A stretch of 29,859 nt of DNA from UBA1715 sp045599365 (GTDB taxonomy: Bacteria > Bacteroidota > Bacteroidia > Bacteroidales > UBA1715). The stretch is from contig JAZRVS010000103.1 in assembly GCA_045599365.1 (NCBI GenBank), positions 1-29,859 of the forward strand, in the 5' to 3' direction. The notes below the pieces were generated by a model. That model was not told where the DNA came from. It was given only the letters and a program-made list of their open reading frames with translations, and did not search any database. Positions 8,809 through 16,232 of the stretch are shown in pieces; within the stretch, counting starts at the first letter, position 1; each line of letters starts with the position of its first letter. The position numbers and the translations under genes are program-made.

Positions 8809-8998
8809 ACACAAGGAATTAAAATACGATTATACACCATTCCAAGATATTCTATTCCCCAAAACATACACCATTCCAACGATTAATAGCACTGCGATAT
8901 TACACATTTCCAACCGAACAAACGAAGATTTAACCCACAAATTTCATTCAAAGTAACACATTGGGGGCGTTTTTATGGTATTCAAACCAGCCCCATCT

Positions 8999-9026
8999 TT
9001 CCGATTGAGCGCAACGAAATGAGGAA
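8999..9026. repeat. Imperfect palindrome resembling an interspersed repeat
   Basis: The segment begins TTCC and ends GGAA, with further partial pairing inside (AGCG/ACG core). It resembles the TTCC...GGAA palindromes that recur in intergenic DNA of many gut bacteria. Only one copy is in this window. Confidence 0.35.
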
Positions 9027-9101
9027 TCTGCACACGTAACCAAAATTATGCATTTTGCATTAAAAACCGTTGCCAAGAGTCTGCATTTACAATCTCTTAA
9101 T

Positions 9102-9965
9102 TCATCTCTTCTCGCTGATTTGCAATTGATTGATAAATTCATCTGCGCAAATTTCCAATTTGCTGAATGCGAACATTTTCTTTCCTAAATCTTTCAAACT
9201 TGCGCCAATTAGGTAAACAACATCGTCAATTATGAGAAATCTGTCGTGCGATTGGCGGAAAATTTGGACTTCAACGGGACGATATTGTTCGTTATGTTTG
9301 GCAATATCCAATTGTAATTGTTTGGAGATTTGAGCTGTATAAATTGTAGCCTCAACTTGTTCTTTTCGTTTGTCAAACATCGTAAGAACCGTATCATCTA
9401 TATAATTGTCTATCAATATGATTCGTTTATTTGCCGAGCGAATTAAATCGTTTGCAAATTTATAGGCATCGAAAATTTGTCCGTTATAGAATATTCCCTG
9501 TACAGGAGGCAATGATGTTTGTACGAAAAAATCTATTTTCTTTTCGGTTTCATAAACACGTTCTTCCAAAGCCTCAAATCGTTGATTAACCGAATAACCC
9601 TTTAAGATATATTCTTTTAGTATTGTATTTGCCCATTGACGAAAATGGGTCGCATTTTTACTATTTACCCGATATCCGACAGATAATATTGCATCCAAAT
9701 TATATAATTTAGTTTTATACATTTGTTGCCCGTCATTACCCATATATTCCAAAATGGAATATGTGCTTGCTTCTTCTAATTCACCGCTTGCATAAATGTT
9801 TTTGAGATGTTTTGAGATTGCGGGCTGTTTCACACCAAATAATTGAGCTATTTGTTCTTGCTTTAACCAAATAGTCTCCTTTTTTATTACAACCTCTAAT
9901 TTTATGTCCTCATTTGGCTGATATACAATTATTTCTCCTGCGCTTGCCGACTTATTTTCTTCCAT
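9102..9965 (-). CDS. RhuM-family protein with PLD-like C-terminal part
   Basis: A 287-residue protein. The N-terminal half carries a winged-helix-like segment 'IWLKQEQIAQLFGVKQPAISKHLKNI' (about 32-57), then 'YNLDAILSVGYRVNSKNATHFRQWA' and 'ILKEYILKGYSVN', the signature of the virulence RhuM family. The C-terminal half (about 155-280) has 'AYKFANDLIRSANKRIILIDNYID', 'HDRFLIIDDVVYLIGASLKDLGKK' and 'FAFSKLE', which resembles a phospholipase-D-like fold with a single HxxxxxxxD-type motif. Such proteins are common accessory genes in Bacteroidales. The first part probably binds DNA; the activity is unproven. The start at 9965 is supported by a -7 box 26 bases upstream. Confidence 0.85.
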   Translation of the reverse strand: MEENKSASAGEIIVYQPNEDIKLEVVIKKETIWLKQEQIAQLFGVKQPAISKHLKNIYASGELEEASTYSILEYMGNDGQQMYKTKLYNLDAILSVGYRVNSKNATHFRQWANTILKEYILKGYSVNQRFEALEERVYETEKKIDFFVQTSLPPVQGIFYNGQIFDAYKFANDLIRSANKRIILIDNYIDDTVLTMFDKRKEQVEATIYTAQISKQLQLDIAKHNEQYRPVEVQIFRQSHDRFLIIDDVVYLIGASLKDLGKKMFAFSKLEICADEFINQLQISEKR

Positions 9966-9990
9966 ATTTATATTTCATTTTGTGGTACGG

Positions 9991-9998
9991 CAAAGATA
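9991..9998 (-). promoter_or_regulatory. -7 box for the RhuM-family gene
   Basis: TATCTTTG on the minus strand, a full TAnnTTTG match, 26 bases upstream of the ATG at 9965. Confidence 0.6.
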
Positions 9999-10040
9999 GT
10001 AAAATAATGATTAGCGATTAAAAATAATACGTACATATTG

Positions 10041-10210
10041 TTTAAAAGCCCGCCGGGCTTTCATATCAATAGAACATGTACAATTCTCGACGATTCAACC
10101 CTGTATGGGTTGCACAAAATGAATAGCTAACAAAAATGCAACCCCGCAGGGGTTGTTGTTTTGTGTTGGTATGTTTTTTTCTATTGATATGAAACTCCTC
10201 CGGAGTTTTT
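10041..10210. repeat. Nested palindromic element with 16-bp inverted repeats
   Basis: This fills most of the 300-base gap between the RhuM gene and the first FISUMP gene. TTTCATATCAATAGAA (10059-10074) is the exact reverse complement of 10179-10194. Outside each copy is a GC-rich hairpin: AAAGCCCG/CGGGCTTT (10045-10061), and AAACTCC/GGAGTTT just right of the second copy (about 10192-10208). Inside are two more hairpins, CAACCC/GGGTTG around 10097-10113 and CAACCCC/GGGGTTG around 10139-10155. The outer hairpins each run into Ts outward, so they look like terminators facing both ways. The architecture resembles a non-coding interspersed or MITE-like element. No protein is encoded. Confidence 0.75.
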
Positions 10211-10266
10211 AATTCTTATCTCGAAGCATCTCTTGACTCTTATTTCTTAATTCTTTCTGGTAAATT

Positions 10267-10878
10267 CTACGACCCACGAACAAGACGAACCGATTGACCG
10301 TAGTAGCGGCCGTTGTTGCCCACGCTGGCACCGTCGCCGTAGAAGCTCAAGCAGTAAGCGATGCGGCTGCTGTACGCAGACGAAGACCAGTAGTACCCGT
10401 AGGAACCCACATTGTACACGTCCGTACCGAGGAGGTAGCCAGCAGCAGGAAGAAAAATTGAATTTCCATTCTTTGCCGTCACCTTATATCCATTTACCCC
10501 ACTCATCTGTGTCCATTTCCACGTGCACTTATCAAGCAATTCCTGAAATTGCTCTCTAGTTGGAACACGGCCTAGTTTTTGAGCAGCATCAAACGAATAA
10601 TAATTGCCTTTCTCGTATGGATTTTTTGCTCCGACATTGCACGTTGCCCATTTTACTGAAAGACCTAAATCTACATACTGCGCAGAACTTTGTTCAACTC
10701 CTTGAGGAACAGACATACTATCAACGACTTCTTGTTTTTCTTCAAACGCTTGCACAGAAGTTTGTTCAACTTCTTGAGGGACAGACAGACTATCACCATC
10801 AGCCTGCTTTGTACTTTGAGTCTGTTCACAACATGCGGATAAAACTACCGCGACAATTATTATTAATATTTTTTTCAT
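10267..10878 (-). CDS. FISUMP-domain lipoprotein with DGR-like variable C-terminus
   Basis: A 203-residue protein. The N-terminus is a lipoprotein signal (MKKILIIIVAVVLSAC, lipobox LSAC, Cys16). Residues about 28-68 are a low-complexity linker with an internal duplication ('DSLSVPQEVEQTSVQ' and 'DSMSVPQGVEQSSAQ'). From about 68 comes the FISUMP-type domain (C-type-lectin-like fold): 'YVDLGLSVKWATCNVGA', 'VPTREQFQELLDKCTWKW', 'NSIFLPAAG', 'YYWSSS' and 'SVRLVRGS'. The final third is rich in Tyr, Ser, Gly, Asn and Arg written with NNC codons, unlike the AT-ending codons of the rest. It is a paralog of the next gene. A surface-displayed ligand-binding role is inferred from the fold. The promoter is not clear. 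Confidence 0.88.
   Translation of the reverse strand: MKKILIIIVAVVLSACCEQTQSTKQADGDSLSVPQEVEQTSVQAFEEKQEVVDSMSVPQGVEQSSAQYVDLGLSVKWATCNVGAKNPYEKGNYYSFDAAQKLGRVPTREQFQELLDKCTWKWTQMSGVNGYKVTAKNGNSIFLPAAGYLLGTDVYNVGSYGYYWSSSAYSSRIAYCLSFYGDGASVGNNGRYYGQSVRLVRGS
10297..10428 (-). other. Putative DGR variable region (VR-A)
   Basis: Of the 44 codons from the Gly-Thr-Asp-Val phrase to the last Gly before 'QSVRLV', 27 end in C. The variable sites use TAC, AGC, CGC, ATC, TGC, AAC and GAC. All of these can arise from AAC by changing only adenines, which is the mutational rule of diversity-generating retroelements. Compared with VR-B it keeps the third base in almost every replaced codon. No template repeat or reverse transcriptase is in the window. 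Confidence 0.7.
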
Positions 10879-11024
10879 GTTTATTTAATTTACTGTCATA
10901 AACTATCTTTTTACATTTTTGAAAATCCTGGAATAGCAGTTTTTTACTTGCTACTCGTTCGCGTTGGCAACTCCGTTGCCACTCTCACTCACCGCAATTC
11001 TAATTACTTTTGTATGGGTAAATT
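10879..11024. other. Spacer between the two FISUMP genes
   Basis: 146 bases without a gene. After the stop of the 11025-11753 gene the bases GTAGAATTTACC match those at the stop of its paralog. A hairpin GGCAAC/GTTGCC lies at 10966-10980, about 45 bases past the stop. Confidence 0.5.
10966..10980. repeat. Hairpin downstream of the second FISUMP gene
   Basis: GGCAAC (10966-10971) pairs with GTTGCC (10975-10980) around a 3-base loop. There is no T run, so it is not a classical terminator. DGR target genes often have a DNA hairpin just 3' of the variable region; this one is in that general position. Confidence 0.45.
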
Positions 11025-11753
11025 CTACAAACCAAGCACCAAACGAACAGATAGACCGCCGCGGCGGTCGCCGTAGCTGCCCACGTAGGCACTGCCATTG
11101 CCGAAGCCCAGGTAGTAAGCGTCGTCGTAGTAGTTCGCAGACGAAGACCAGTAGAGCCCGCTGGAACCCACATAGCGTACGTCCGTACCGAAACGACTAC
11201 CCGCAGCAGGAAGAAAAATGGAATTGCCATTACGTGCAGTTACCCTATAGCCGTTTACTCCGTTTAACATTGTCCACTGCCATGTGCATTTATCTAACAA
11301 TTCTTGAAATTCTTCTTTAGTTGGAACTTGACCCTGTTTTTGTGCTTCTTCAAATGTAAAATATCCGCCATACTCCCATGGCTTGCCTGCTCCTACATTG
11401 CACGTCGCCCATTTAACTGAAAGTCCTAAATCTACATAACCATTATCGAACACTTCTACTTTAAAAACCACATTTTCGTAGGTAAAATCGCCCACTTGTT
11501 CCAATACGTCCCATAAATATTTGTACTGCGTTCCTTGCATAGGAACTTTTTGCAAATATTGATTGGGGATTTGCACATACGTGCCTTTTACTCCAGCAGT
11601 AGAATACAAAATATTAACATCGGCAGGTTCATCCATGGTAAATGTTATGGCTATTGCTTGCCCTTCTTGGTACGATTCCACATTCGTTATCGTTTGTGAG
11701 AATACTCCAATACTAAATAACAACAAACTAATAATTGCAATCAGTTTCTTCAT
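11025..11753 (-). CDS. Secreted FISUMP-domain protein with DGR-like variable C-terminus
   Basis: A 242-residue protein from ATG 11753 (MKKLIAIISLLLFSIGVFSQ), a standard signal peptide with cleavage near Ser-Gln; an alternative ATG two codons earlier adds Met-Cys. Residues about 20-105 look like a beta-sandwich domain ('ITNVESYQEGQAIAITFTMD', 'PADVNILYST', 'YKYLWDVLEQVGDF', 'VVFKVEVFDNG') often found before lectin-fold domains in Bacteroidales. From about 106 the FISUMP domain follows: 'YVDLGLSVKWATCNVGA', 'VPTKEEFQELLDKCTWQW', 'NSIFLPAAGS', 'LYWSSS' and 'SVRLVLGL'. It is a paralog of the gene downstream and shares its NNC-rich variable end. It probably sits outside the cell; the ligand is unknown. 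Confidence 0.88.
   Translation of the reverse strand: MKKLIAIISLLLFSIGVFSQTITNVESYQEGQAIAITFTMDEPADVNILYSTAGVKGTYVQIPNQYLQKVPMQGTQYKYLWDVLEQVGDFTYENVVFKVEVFDNGYVDLGLSVKWATCNVGAGKPWEYGGYFTFEEAQKQGQVPTKEEFQELLDKCTWQWTMLNGVNGYRVTARNGNSIFLPAAGSRFGTDVRYVGSSGLYWSSSANYYDDAYYLGFGNGSAYVGSYGDRRGGLSVRLVLGL
11055..11189 (-). other. Putative DGR variable region (VR-B)
   Basis: The counterpart of VR-A in the second paralog, one codon longer. Fixed phrases are identical to VR-A (GTDV, VGSxG, YWSSSA, AY). The sites between them carry AAC, TAC, GAC, GGC, AGC, CGC and CTC codons. Even two differences that do not fit AAC (GTG/GTA, GGT/AGT) are explained by a template adenine. It contains a 16-bp perfect palindrome at 11054-11069. 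Confidence 0.7.
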
Positions 11754-11771
11754 ACACATATTTTTTTAGTA

Positions 11772-11779
11772 CAAAAATA
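11772..11779 (-). promoter_or_regulatory. -7 box for the second FISUMP gene
   Basis: TATTTTTG on the minus strand fits TAnnTTTG, 19 bases before the ATG at 11753. The spacing favours that ATG over the one at 11759. Confidence 0.55.
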
Positions 11780-12055
11780 GACATTTTAAGGAAATTTATT
11801 CATTGTGCATTATTATTGAAAATTCAAAGACTACAAAAAAAAATGTCAATATAAACAATTTTAGTGGAGCGATATGCAAACCCTAACAAGGACTATTTCT
11901 TTTAATGTTCTTTCTATTTGGTATACAATTTCAACGGACTATAAAAAACAACAAATACAATCTGTCAACAATAACACATTGCTTCTACACTCATACACAA
12001 TGCAGGAATATGCCAACTTAGTTGCCAGCTGGCAGATATTGGTTCGTCTTTACAC

Positions 12056-12087
12056 AAAAAAAGACGCGACATTGATTTGCCACGTCT
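12056..12087 (-). terminator. Terminator after guaA
   Basis: On the minus strand AGACGTG (12087-12081) pairs with CGCGTCT (12068-12062) with one mismatch, followed by a T run. It lies 25 bases past the guaA stop. Confidence 0.7.
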
Positions 12088-12111
12088 CTACTATTAGTTT
12101 CCTTTAATCTA

Positions 12112-13716
12112 CTATTCCCACTCAATTGTTGAAGGTGGTTTCGACGAAATGTCGTAGCATACGCGATTGACACCTTTTACTTTATTTATAATGTCGTTGG
12201 AAACTTTTGCCATAAATTCGTATGGAAGATGAGCCCAATCGGCTGTCATGGCATCGGTACTGGTAACCGCACGAAGCGCAACGGCACGTTCGTATGTGCG
12301 TTCGTCGCCCATCACACCAACACTCTTAATTGGTAATAGAATTACACCAGCTTGCCAAATTTGGTCGTATAGTGAAACTTCTATTTCTCCATTTGTCATA
12401 TTTGCAGGAACACCAGCAGCAAGAACTTTACGAGCCTCTTCACCTGAAAGTTTCACTTTCCAATCTCTCAAACCTTGAATGAAAATATCATCGGCATCTT
12501 GAAGAATACGAACCTTATCTCTTGTAATATCACCAAGAATACGAACAGCCAAACCAGGTCCTGGGAATGGATGACGAGTTATCAAATGTTCTGGCATTCC
12601 CAATTGACGACCAACACGACGAACTTCATCTTTGAATAACCATTTTAATGGCTCGCAAAGTTTCAAATTCATTTTTTCTGGCAAACCACCTACGTTGTGA
12701 TGGCTCTTGATTACCATACCAGTAATGCTTAAACTTTCAATTCTATCTGGATAGATTGTTCCTTGTGCCAACCATTTTGCATCGGTAATTTTTTGTGCTT
12801 CGGCATCAAAAACGTCAATGAAACCAGCGCCAATAATCTTACGTTTGCGTTCTGGTTCTGTAACGCCCTCCAATTCCTTGAAGAATTTGTCGCTTGCATC
12901 AACGCCAATCACGTTCAATCCAAGACATTCGTAATCGTGAAGCACATTTTTAGCTTCATCTTTACGTAACAATCCGTGGTCAACGAAAATACATGTCAAA
13001 TTTTTGCCAATTGCTTTATTCAACAACACAGCGGCAACAGAAGAGTCAACGCCACCACTCAAACCAAGAATTACACGGTCGTTACCAAGTTGAGCCTTTA
13101 ATTCGGCTACGGTTGTTTCAACAAACGAAGCAGGACTCCATGTTTGATGTCCGCCACAGATGTTTACGACAAAGTTTTTCAACAATTGAGTTCCTTGCGT
13201 AGAGTGGAACACTTCGGGATGGAATTGTACACCCCAAACTTTCTCGCCTTCAAACTGATATGCTGCAAATTCAACTTTGCTTGTTGATGCTATTGTTTTT
13301 GCACCAGTAGGTAATTTAGTAATAGTGTCACCATGCGACATCCAAACTTGCGAGTTATCATCCAAACCTTTCAACAAAGGATTTGTTTTGTCGAAAGATG
13401 ACAAATTTGCACGTCCGTATTCACGTGTTCCTGCTGATTCAACCTTTCCACCATACGTCTGAGCCATGAATTGAGCTCCGTAGCAAATACCAAGAATAGG
13501 ATATTTACCACGAATGTTGGTTAAATCAACTTTGAAAGCTTTTTCGTCATAAACGCTAAAAGGTGAACCACTTAAAATTACACCAATAACGTCTTTGTCA
13601 TCTTTCGGAAATTTGTTGTAAGGAACGATTTCGCAGAACGTGTCTAACTCTCGAACACGACGTCCGATGAGCTGTGTTGTCTGCGAACCAAAGTCAAGAA
13701 TGATAATCTTTTCCAT
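12112..13716 (-). CDS. guaA: GMP synthase (glutamine-hydrolysing)
   Basis: Converts XMP to GMP using ATP and glutamine, the last step of guanine nucleotide synthesis. The 534 residues are close to the usual 510-525. The class I amidotransferase domain (about 1-190) shows the nucleophile Cys78 in 'GICYGAQ' and His166-Pro-Glu168 in 'FHPEVFHS'. The ATP-pyrophosphatase domain has the P-loop 'LGLSGGVDSSVAAVLL' at about 218-233. The C-terminal dimerisation domain ends 'CYDISSKPPSTIEWE', the conserved terminus of GuaA. It is divergent from the penicillin-binding protein gene with its own -7 box, and ends in a terminator, so it looks monocistronic. It is intact. Confidence 0.97.
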   Translation of the reverse strand: MEKIIILDFGSQTTQLIGRRVRELDTFCEIVPYNKFPKDDKDVIGVILSGSPFSVYDEKAFKVDLTNIRGKYPILGICYGAQFMAQTYGGKVESAGTREYGRANLSSFDKTNPLLKGLDDNSQVWMSHGDTITKLPTGAKTIASTSKVEFAAYQFEGEKVWGVQFHPEVFHSTQGTQLLKNFVVNICGGHQTWSPASFVETTVAELKAQLGNDRVILGLSGGVDSSVAAVLLNKAIGKNLTCIFVDHGLLRKDEAKNVLHDYECLGLNVIGVDASDKFFKELEGVTEPERKRKIIGAGFIDVFDAEAQKITDAKWLAQGTIYPDRIESLSITGMVIKSHHNVGGLPEKMNLKLCEPLKWLFKDEVRRVGRQLGMPEHLITRHPFPGPGLAVRILGDITRDKVRILQDADDIFIQGLRDWKVKLSGEEARKVLAAGVPANMTNGEIEVSLYDQIWQAGVILLPIKSVGVMGDERTYERAVALRAVTSTDAMTADWAHLPYEFMAKVSNDIINKVKGVNRVCYDISSKPPSTIEWE

Positions 13717-13735
13717 CTAATTTTTTTTTACAATG

Positions 13736-13743
13736 CAAAAGTA
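13736..13743 (-). promoter_or_regulatory. -7 box for guaA
   Basis: TACTTTTG on the minus strand, a full TAnnTTTG match, 20 bases before the guaA ATG. Confidence 0.6.
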
Positions 13744-13804
13744 AAAAATAATGCGTATTGCCACACTCATTCAAAAGAAATGTTTTACGTAATAACAATT
13801 TTAC

Positions 13805-13812
13805 TATCTTTG
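13805..13812 (+). promoter_or_regulatory. -7 box for the penicillin-binding protein gene
   Basis: TATCTTTG, a full match, 22 bases before the ATG at 13835. The in-frame TTG at 13823 would leave a leader of only a few bases, so the ATG is preferred. Confidence 0.6.
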
Positions 13813-13834
13813 GGCAATTTACTTGCTATATGTT

Positions 13835-16201
13835 ATGACATATAATTTAAAGAAATTTCCACAAACTATTTGGAAATTCATAAAAACAATTTTTTGTTGG
13901 TTATTGGGTATAGGTAAACCAATTTATGTAAAATTATACCGCTGGATTATTCTTCTTATTTTGTTGATAGTCTGTTATATAGTCGCTGTCGAAATCAATT
14001 TTTGCAACTTATTTGGATACTCTCCATCCATTAAAGACTTAAAAAATCCAGAACAGTGCATTGCATCTGAAGTATATGCAGAAAATGGTGAATTACTTGG
14101 CAAGTTTTTCTACGAAAATAGAACACCAATCACGTATGAAGACTTATCGCCAGTATTGATAAACACACTTATCGCTACCGAAGATACTCGGTTCTACCAA
14201 CATCACGGAATTGACCTCAAAGCTTTGCTTCCTGTTATAAAAGATATTTTAAATGGAAATCCTCGCGGAGGAAGTACAATTACCCAACAATTGGTAAAAA
14301 ATCTTTTCAAGACGAGAAAACAAGACCATGGACTATTAGGAAAAATTCCATACATAAAAATGTTCGTTGTCAAATCAAAAGAATGGATTTCTGCTGTTCG
14401 TATTGAAATGAACTTTACAAAAGAAGAATTGCTTACATTATATTTTAACACTGTAGATTTTGGAAGCAACTCGTATGGCATTTTTTCTGCATCAAAAACA
14501 TTTTTTAACAAACTCCCCAAAGACTTAACAGCTGATGAATGTGCCGTTTTAATAGGAATGCTTAAAGCTCCAACCGCATATAGCCCAGTTTTAAACCCCG
14601 ACCATTCGTTAGGAAGAAGAAACACGGTGTTAGGAATTATGAAACGTGACAACGTGATTTCACCTGCCGAATACGATACCTTGATTACAAAACCTATTTC
14701 TCTACAATATAAAGTAGAATCTCCAATTGAAGGAATAGCCAACTACTACCGACAAGCTGTATATGCCTATTTAAAACCATGGTTAAAAGAAAATGATTTG
14801 GATATTTTCGCCGATGGATTAAAAATTTATACCACACTTGACTATCAAATGCAACTATATGCAGAAGATGCTGTTGCACAAAATATGAAGCGCGTTCAAA
14901 AACAATTTGATGCTCATTGGAAAAATCAAAATCCATGGATTGACGCGAGCAAAAAAGAGATTCCAAACTTTATAGAAAATGTTGTTCGTAAATCGTGGTA
15001 TTACAGTCGTTTACGAGCAAAATTCAATAACAATCAGGACTCAATTGATTACTACATCAATCTGAAGAAGCCACAAAAGTTATTTTCTTGGTCTGGCGAC
15101 ATTGACACCGTTTGTAGTTTTGTTGAAGCCACAAACTACCTAAAACGACTTTTACATAGCGGAATGGTTGCGATTGACCCAGAAACTGGAGCTATAAAAG
15201 CTTACGTTGGCGGTATTGATTTTAACCACTTTAAATATGACAACGTAAAATCAATGAGACAACCTGGTTCTTCATTCAAAACATTTGTTTACTCTGCTGC
15301 TATGGCTAATGGTTGGTCGCCGTGCGATAGTTTAGTTGATGCTCCAATTACAATTCGGTATGTTGAAAAAGGTGAGAAGAAATCTTGGGTCCCTCGAAAT
15401 GCAGATAGAACATACGTCGGTGGTAATGTGGGGCTTAAATACGCATTTGCGCACTCGCTTAACACCATCAGCGTACAACTCACACAAAAAATTGGTATTG
15501 AAAAAGTAATCAACCAGGCTCATGAAATGGGAATTCAATCACCACTTGATACTGTTCCTTCAATCTGCCTTGGCTCAAGTGATGTTACATTATTAGAACT
15601 AACCAACGCTTATTGTCCAATTTTAAATGAAGGATATCGCGTTTCTCCTATGTTTGTAACACGAATTGAAGACAAAGACGGAAATGTAATCAAGACGTTT
15701 GAACCAGAAAAAACAAAAATTTTAGATTCTGTTACCGTTTTCTTAATGCAACAAATGTTTTTAGCTTCATTATCAGAACCTTACGGAACAACGCAAAATT
15801 TATTTTCGTACAAAATTTTTGGTCACGAAACCGATTTTGGAGGAAAAACAGGGACCTCATCAAATTACTCTGACGGCTGGTTTGTGGGAGTATCACCTCA
15901 CTTAGTTGTTGGAACCTGGGTTGGTGCAGAAGAACGATGCGTTCATTTTAGAACATCTGCTTTAGGAGAAGGAGGAAAGACTGCTCTACCAACATTTGGA
16001 TTGTTTATGGAAAAAGTTATCAATGACGAAAATTATTCAGATTTATATGATCGCTTCCCTCGCCACATGCGTGGATTAAAAAACCGTCCATATTCTTGTC
16101 ACACGCCATTCGTCCCCAAAATAGATTCTACTGCAGTTGATTCTCTTGGTCACACCGATGGAAATGATATTGAAGAAGTAGCAATTTCAAAAATTCAATA
16201 A
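13835..16201 (+). CDS. mrcA: Bifunctional penicillin-binding protein 1A
   Basis: A class A PBP of 788 residues that polymerises glycan strands from lipid II and cross-links their peptides in the periplasm. A basic cytoplasmic N-terminus is followed by one membrane anchor (about 37-55). The GT51 transglycosylase domain has the catalytic Glu116 in 'IATEDTRFYQHHGID' and 'RGGSTITQQLVKNLF'. The transpeptidase domain has the acylated Ser479 in 'QPGSSFK', 'HSLNTIS' (SxN) and Lys671 in 'GGKTGTSSNYSDGW'. All catalytic motifs are intact. The TTG at 13823 is a possible longer start but is disfavoured by the promoter position. The next gene starts 31 bases later on the same strand and also encodes an envelope protein. 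Confidence 0.94.
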   Translation: MTYNLKKFPQTIWKFIKTIFCWLLGIGKPIYVKLYRWIILLILLIVCYIVAVEINFCNLFGYSPSIKDLKNPEQCIASEVYAENGELLGKFFYENRTPITYEDLSPVLINTLIATEDTRFYQHHGIDLKALLPVIKDILNGNPRGGSTITQQLVKNLFKTRKQDHGLLGKIPYIKMFVVKSKEWISAVRIEMNFTKEELLTLYFNTVDFGSNSYGIFSASKTFFNKLPKDLTADECAVLIGMLKAPTAYSPVLNPDHSLGRRNTVLGIMKRDNVISPAEYDTLITKPISLQYKVESPIEGIANYYRQAVYAYLKPWLKENDLDIFADGLKIYTTLDYQMQLYAEDAVAQNMKRVQKQFDAHWKNQNPWIDASKKEIPNFIENVVRKSWYYSRLRAKFNNNQDSIDYYINLKKPQKLFSWSGDIDTVCSFVEATNYLKRLLHSGMVAIDPETGAIKAYVGGIDFNHFKYDNVKSMRQPGSSFKTFVYSAAMANGWSPCDSLVDAPITIRYVEKGEKKSWVPRNADRTYVGGNVGLKYAFAHSLNTISVQLTQKIGIEKVINQAHEMGIQSPLDTVPSICLGSSDVTLLELTNAYCPILNEGYRVSPMFVTRIEDKDGNVIKTFEPEKTKILDSVTVFLMQQMFLASLSEPYGTTQNLFSYKIFGHETDFGGKTGTSSNYSDGWFVGVSPHLVVGTWVGAEERCVHFRTSALGEGGKTALPTFGLFMEKVINDENYSDLYDRFPRHMRGLKNRPYSCHTPFVPKIDSTAVDSLGHTDGNDIEEVAISKIQ

Positions 16202-16208
16202 TTTGTTG

Positions 16209-16216
16209 TAACTTTC
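16209..16216 (+). promoter_or_regulatory. Possible -7 box for the OmpA-family gene
   Basis: TAACTTTC matches TAnnTTTG in seven of eight positions and lies 17 bases before the ATG at 16233. The gene could instead be read through from the upstream PBP gene. Confidence 0.4.
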
Positions 16217-16232
16217 GCAATAAAGTTTTCGT

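Larger units (their letters stand above)
8775..9101. other. Intergenic region with repeats, no gene
   Basis: No supported gene. It holds a 10-bp perfect inverted repeat (8780-8808), a 14-base direct repeat ATACACCATTCCAA at 8832-8845 and 8866-8879, and an imperfect palindrome at 8999-9026. It looks like degraded or mobile-element-derived DNA between the ATPase stub and the RhuM gene. Confidence 0.5.
11760..12111. other. Gene-free stretch before guaA's 3' end
   Basis: It holds the promoter box of the FISUMP gene at its left end and the guaA terminator at its right end. A perfect 12-bp palindrome TGCCAGCTGGCA lies at 12023-12034. A 77-codon plus-strand frame at 11874 has no domain or start signal, and I do not call it a gene. 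Confidence 0.6.

Noticed and set aside
8948..9142. 64-codon minus-strand frame overlapping the RhuM gene end
   Set aside because: It is out of frame with the RhuM gene, has no recognisable domain and runs through the palindrome at 8999-9026.
10041..10210. CRISPR array
   Set aside because: The repeats are inverted hairpins of different sequence, not evenly spaced direct repeats, and no cas gene is present.
11874..12107. 77-codon plus-strand open frame
   Set aside because: No domain, no promoter box and overlap with the guaA terminator; its composition looks non-coding.
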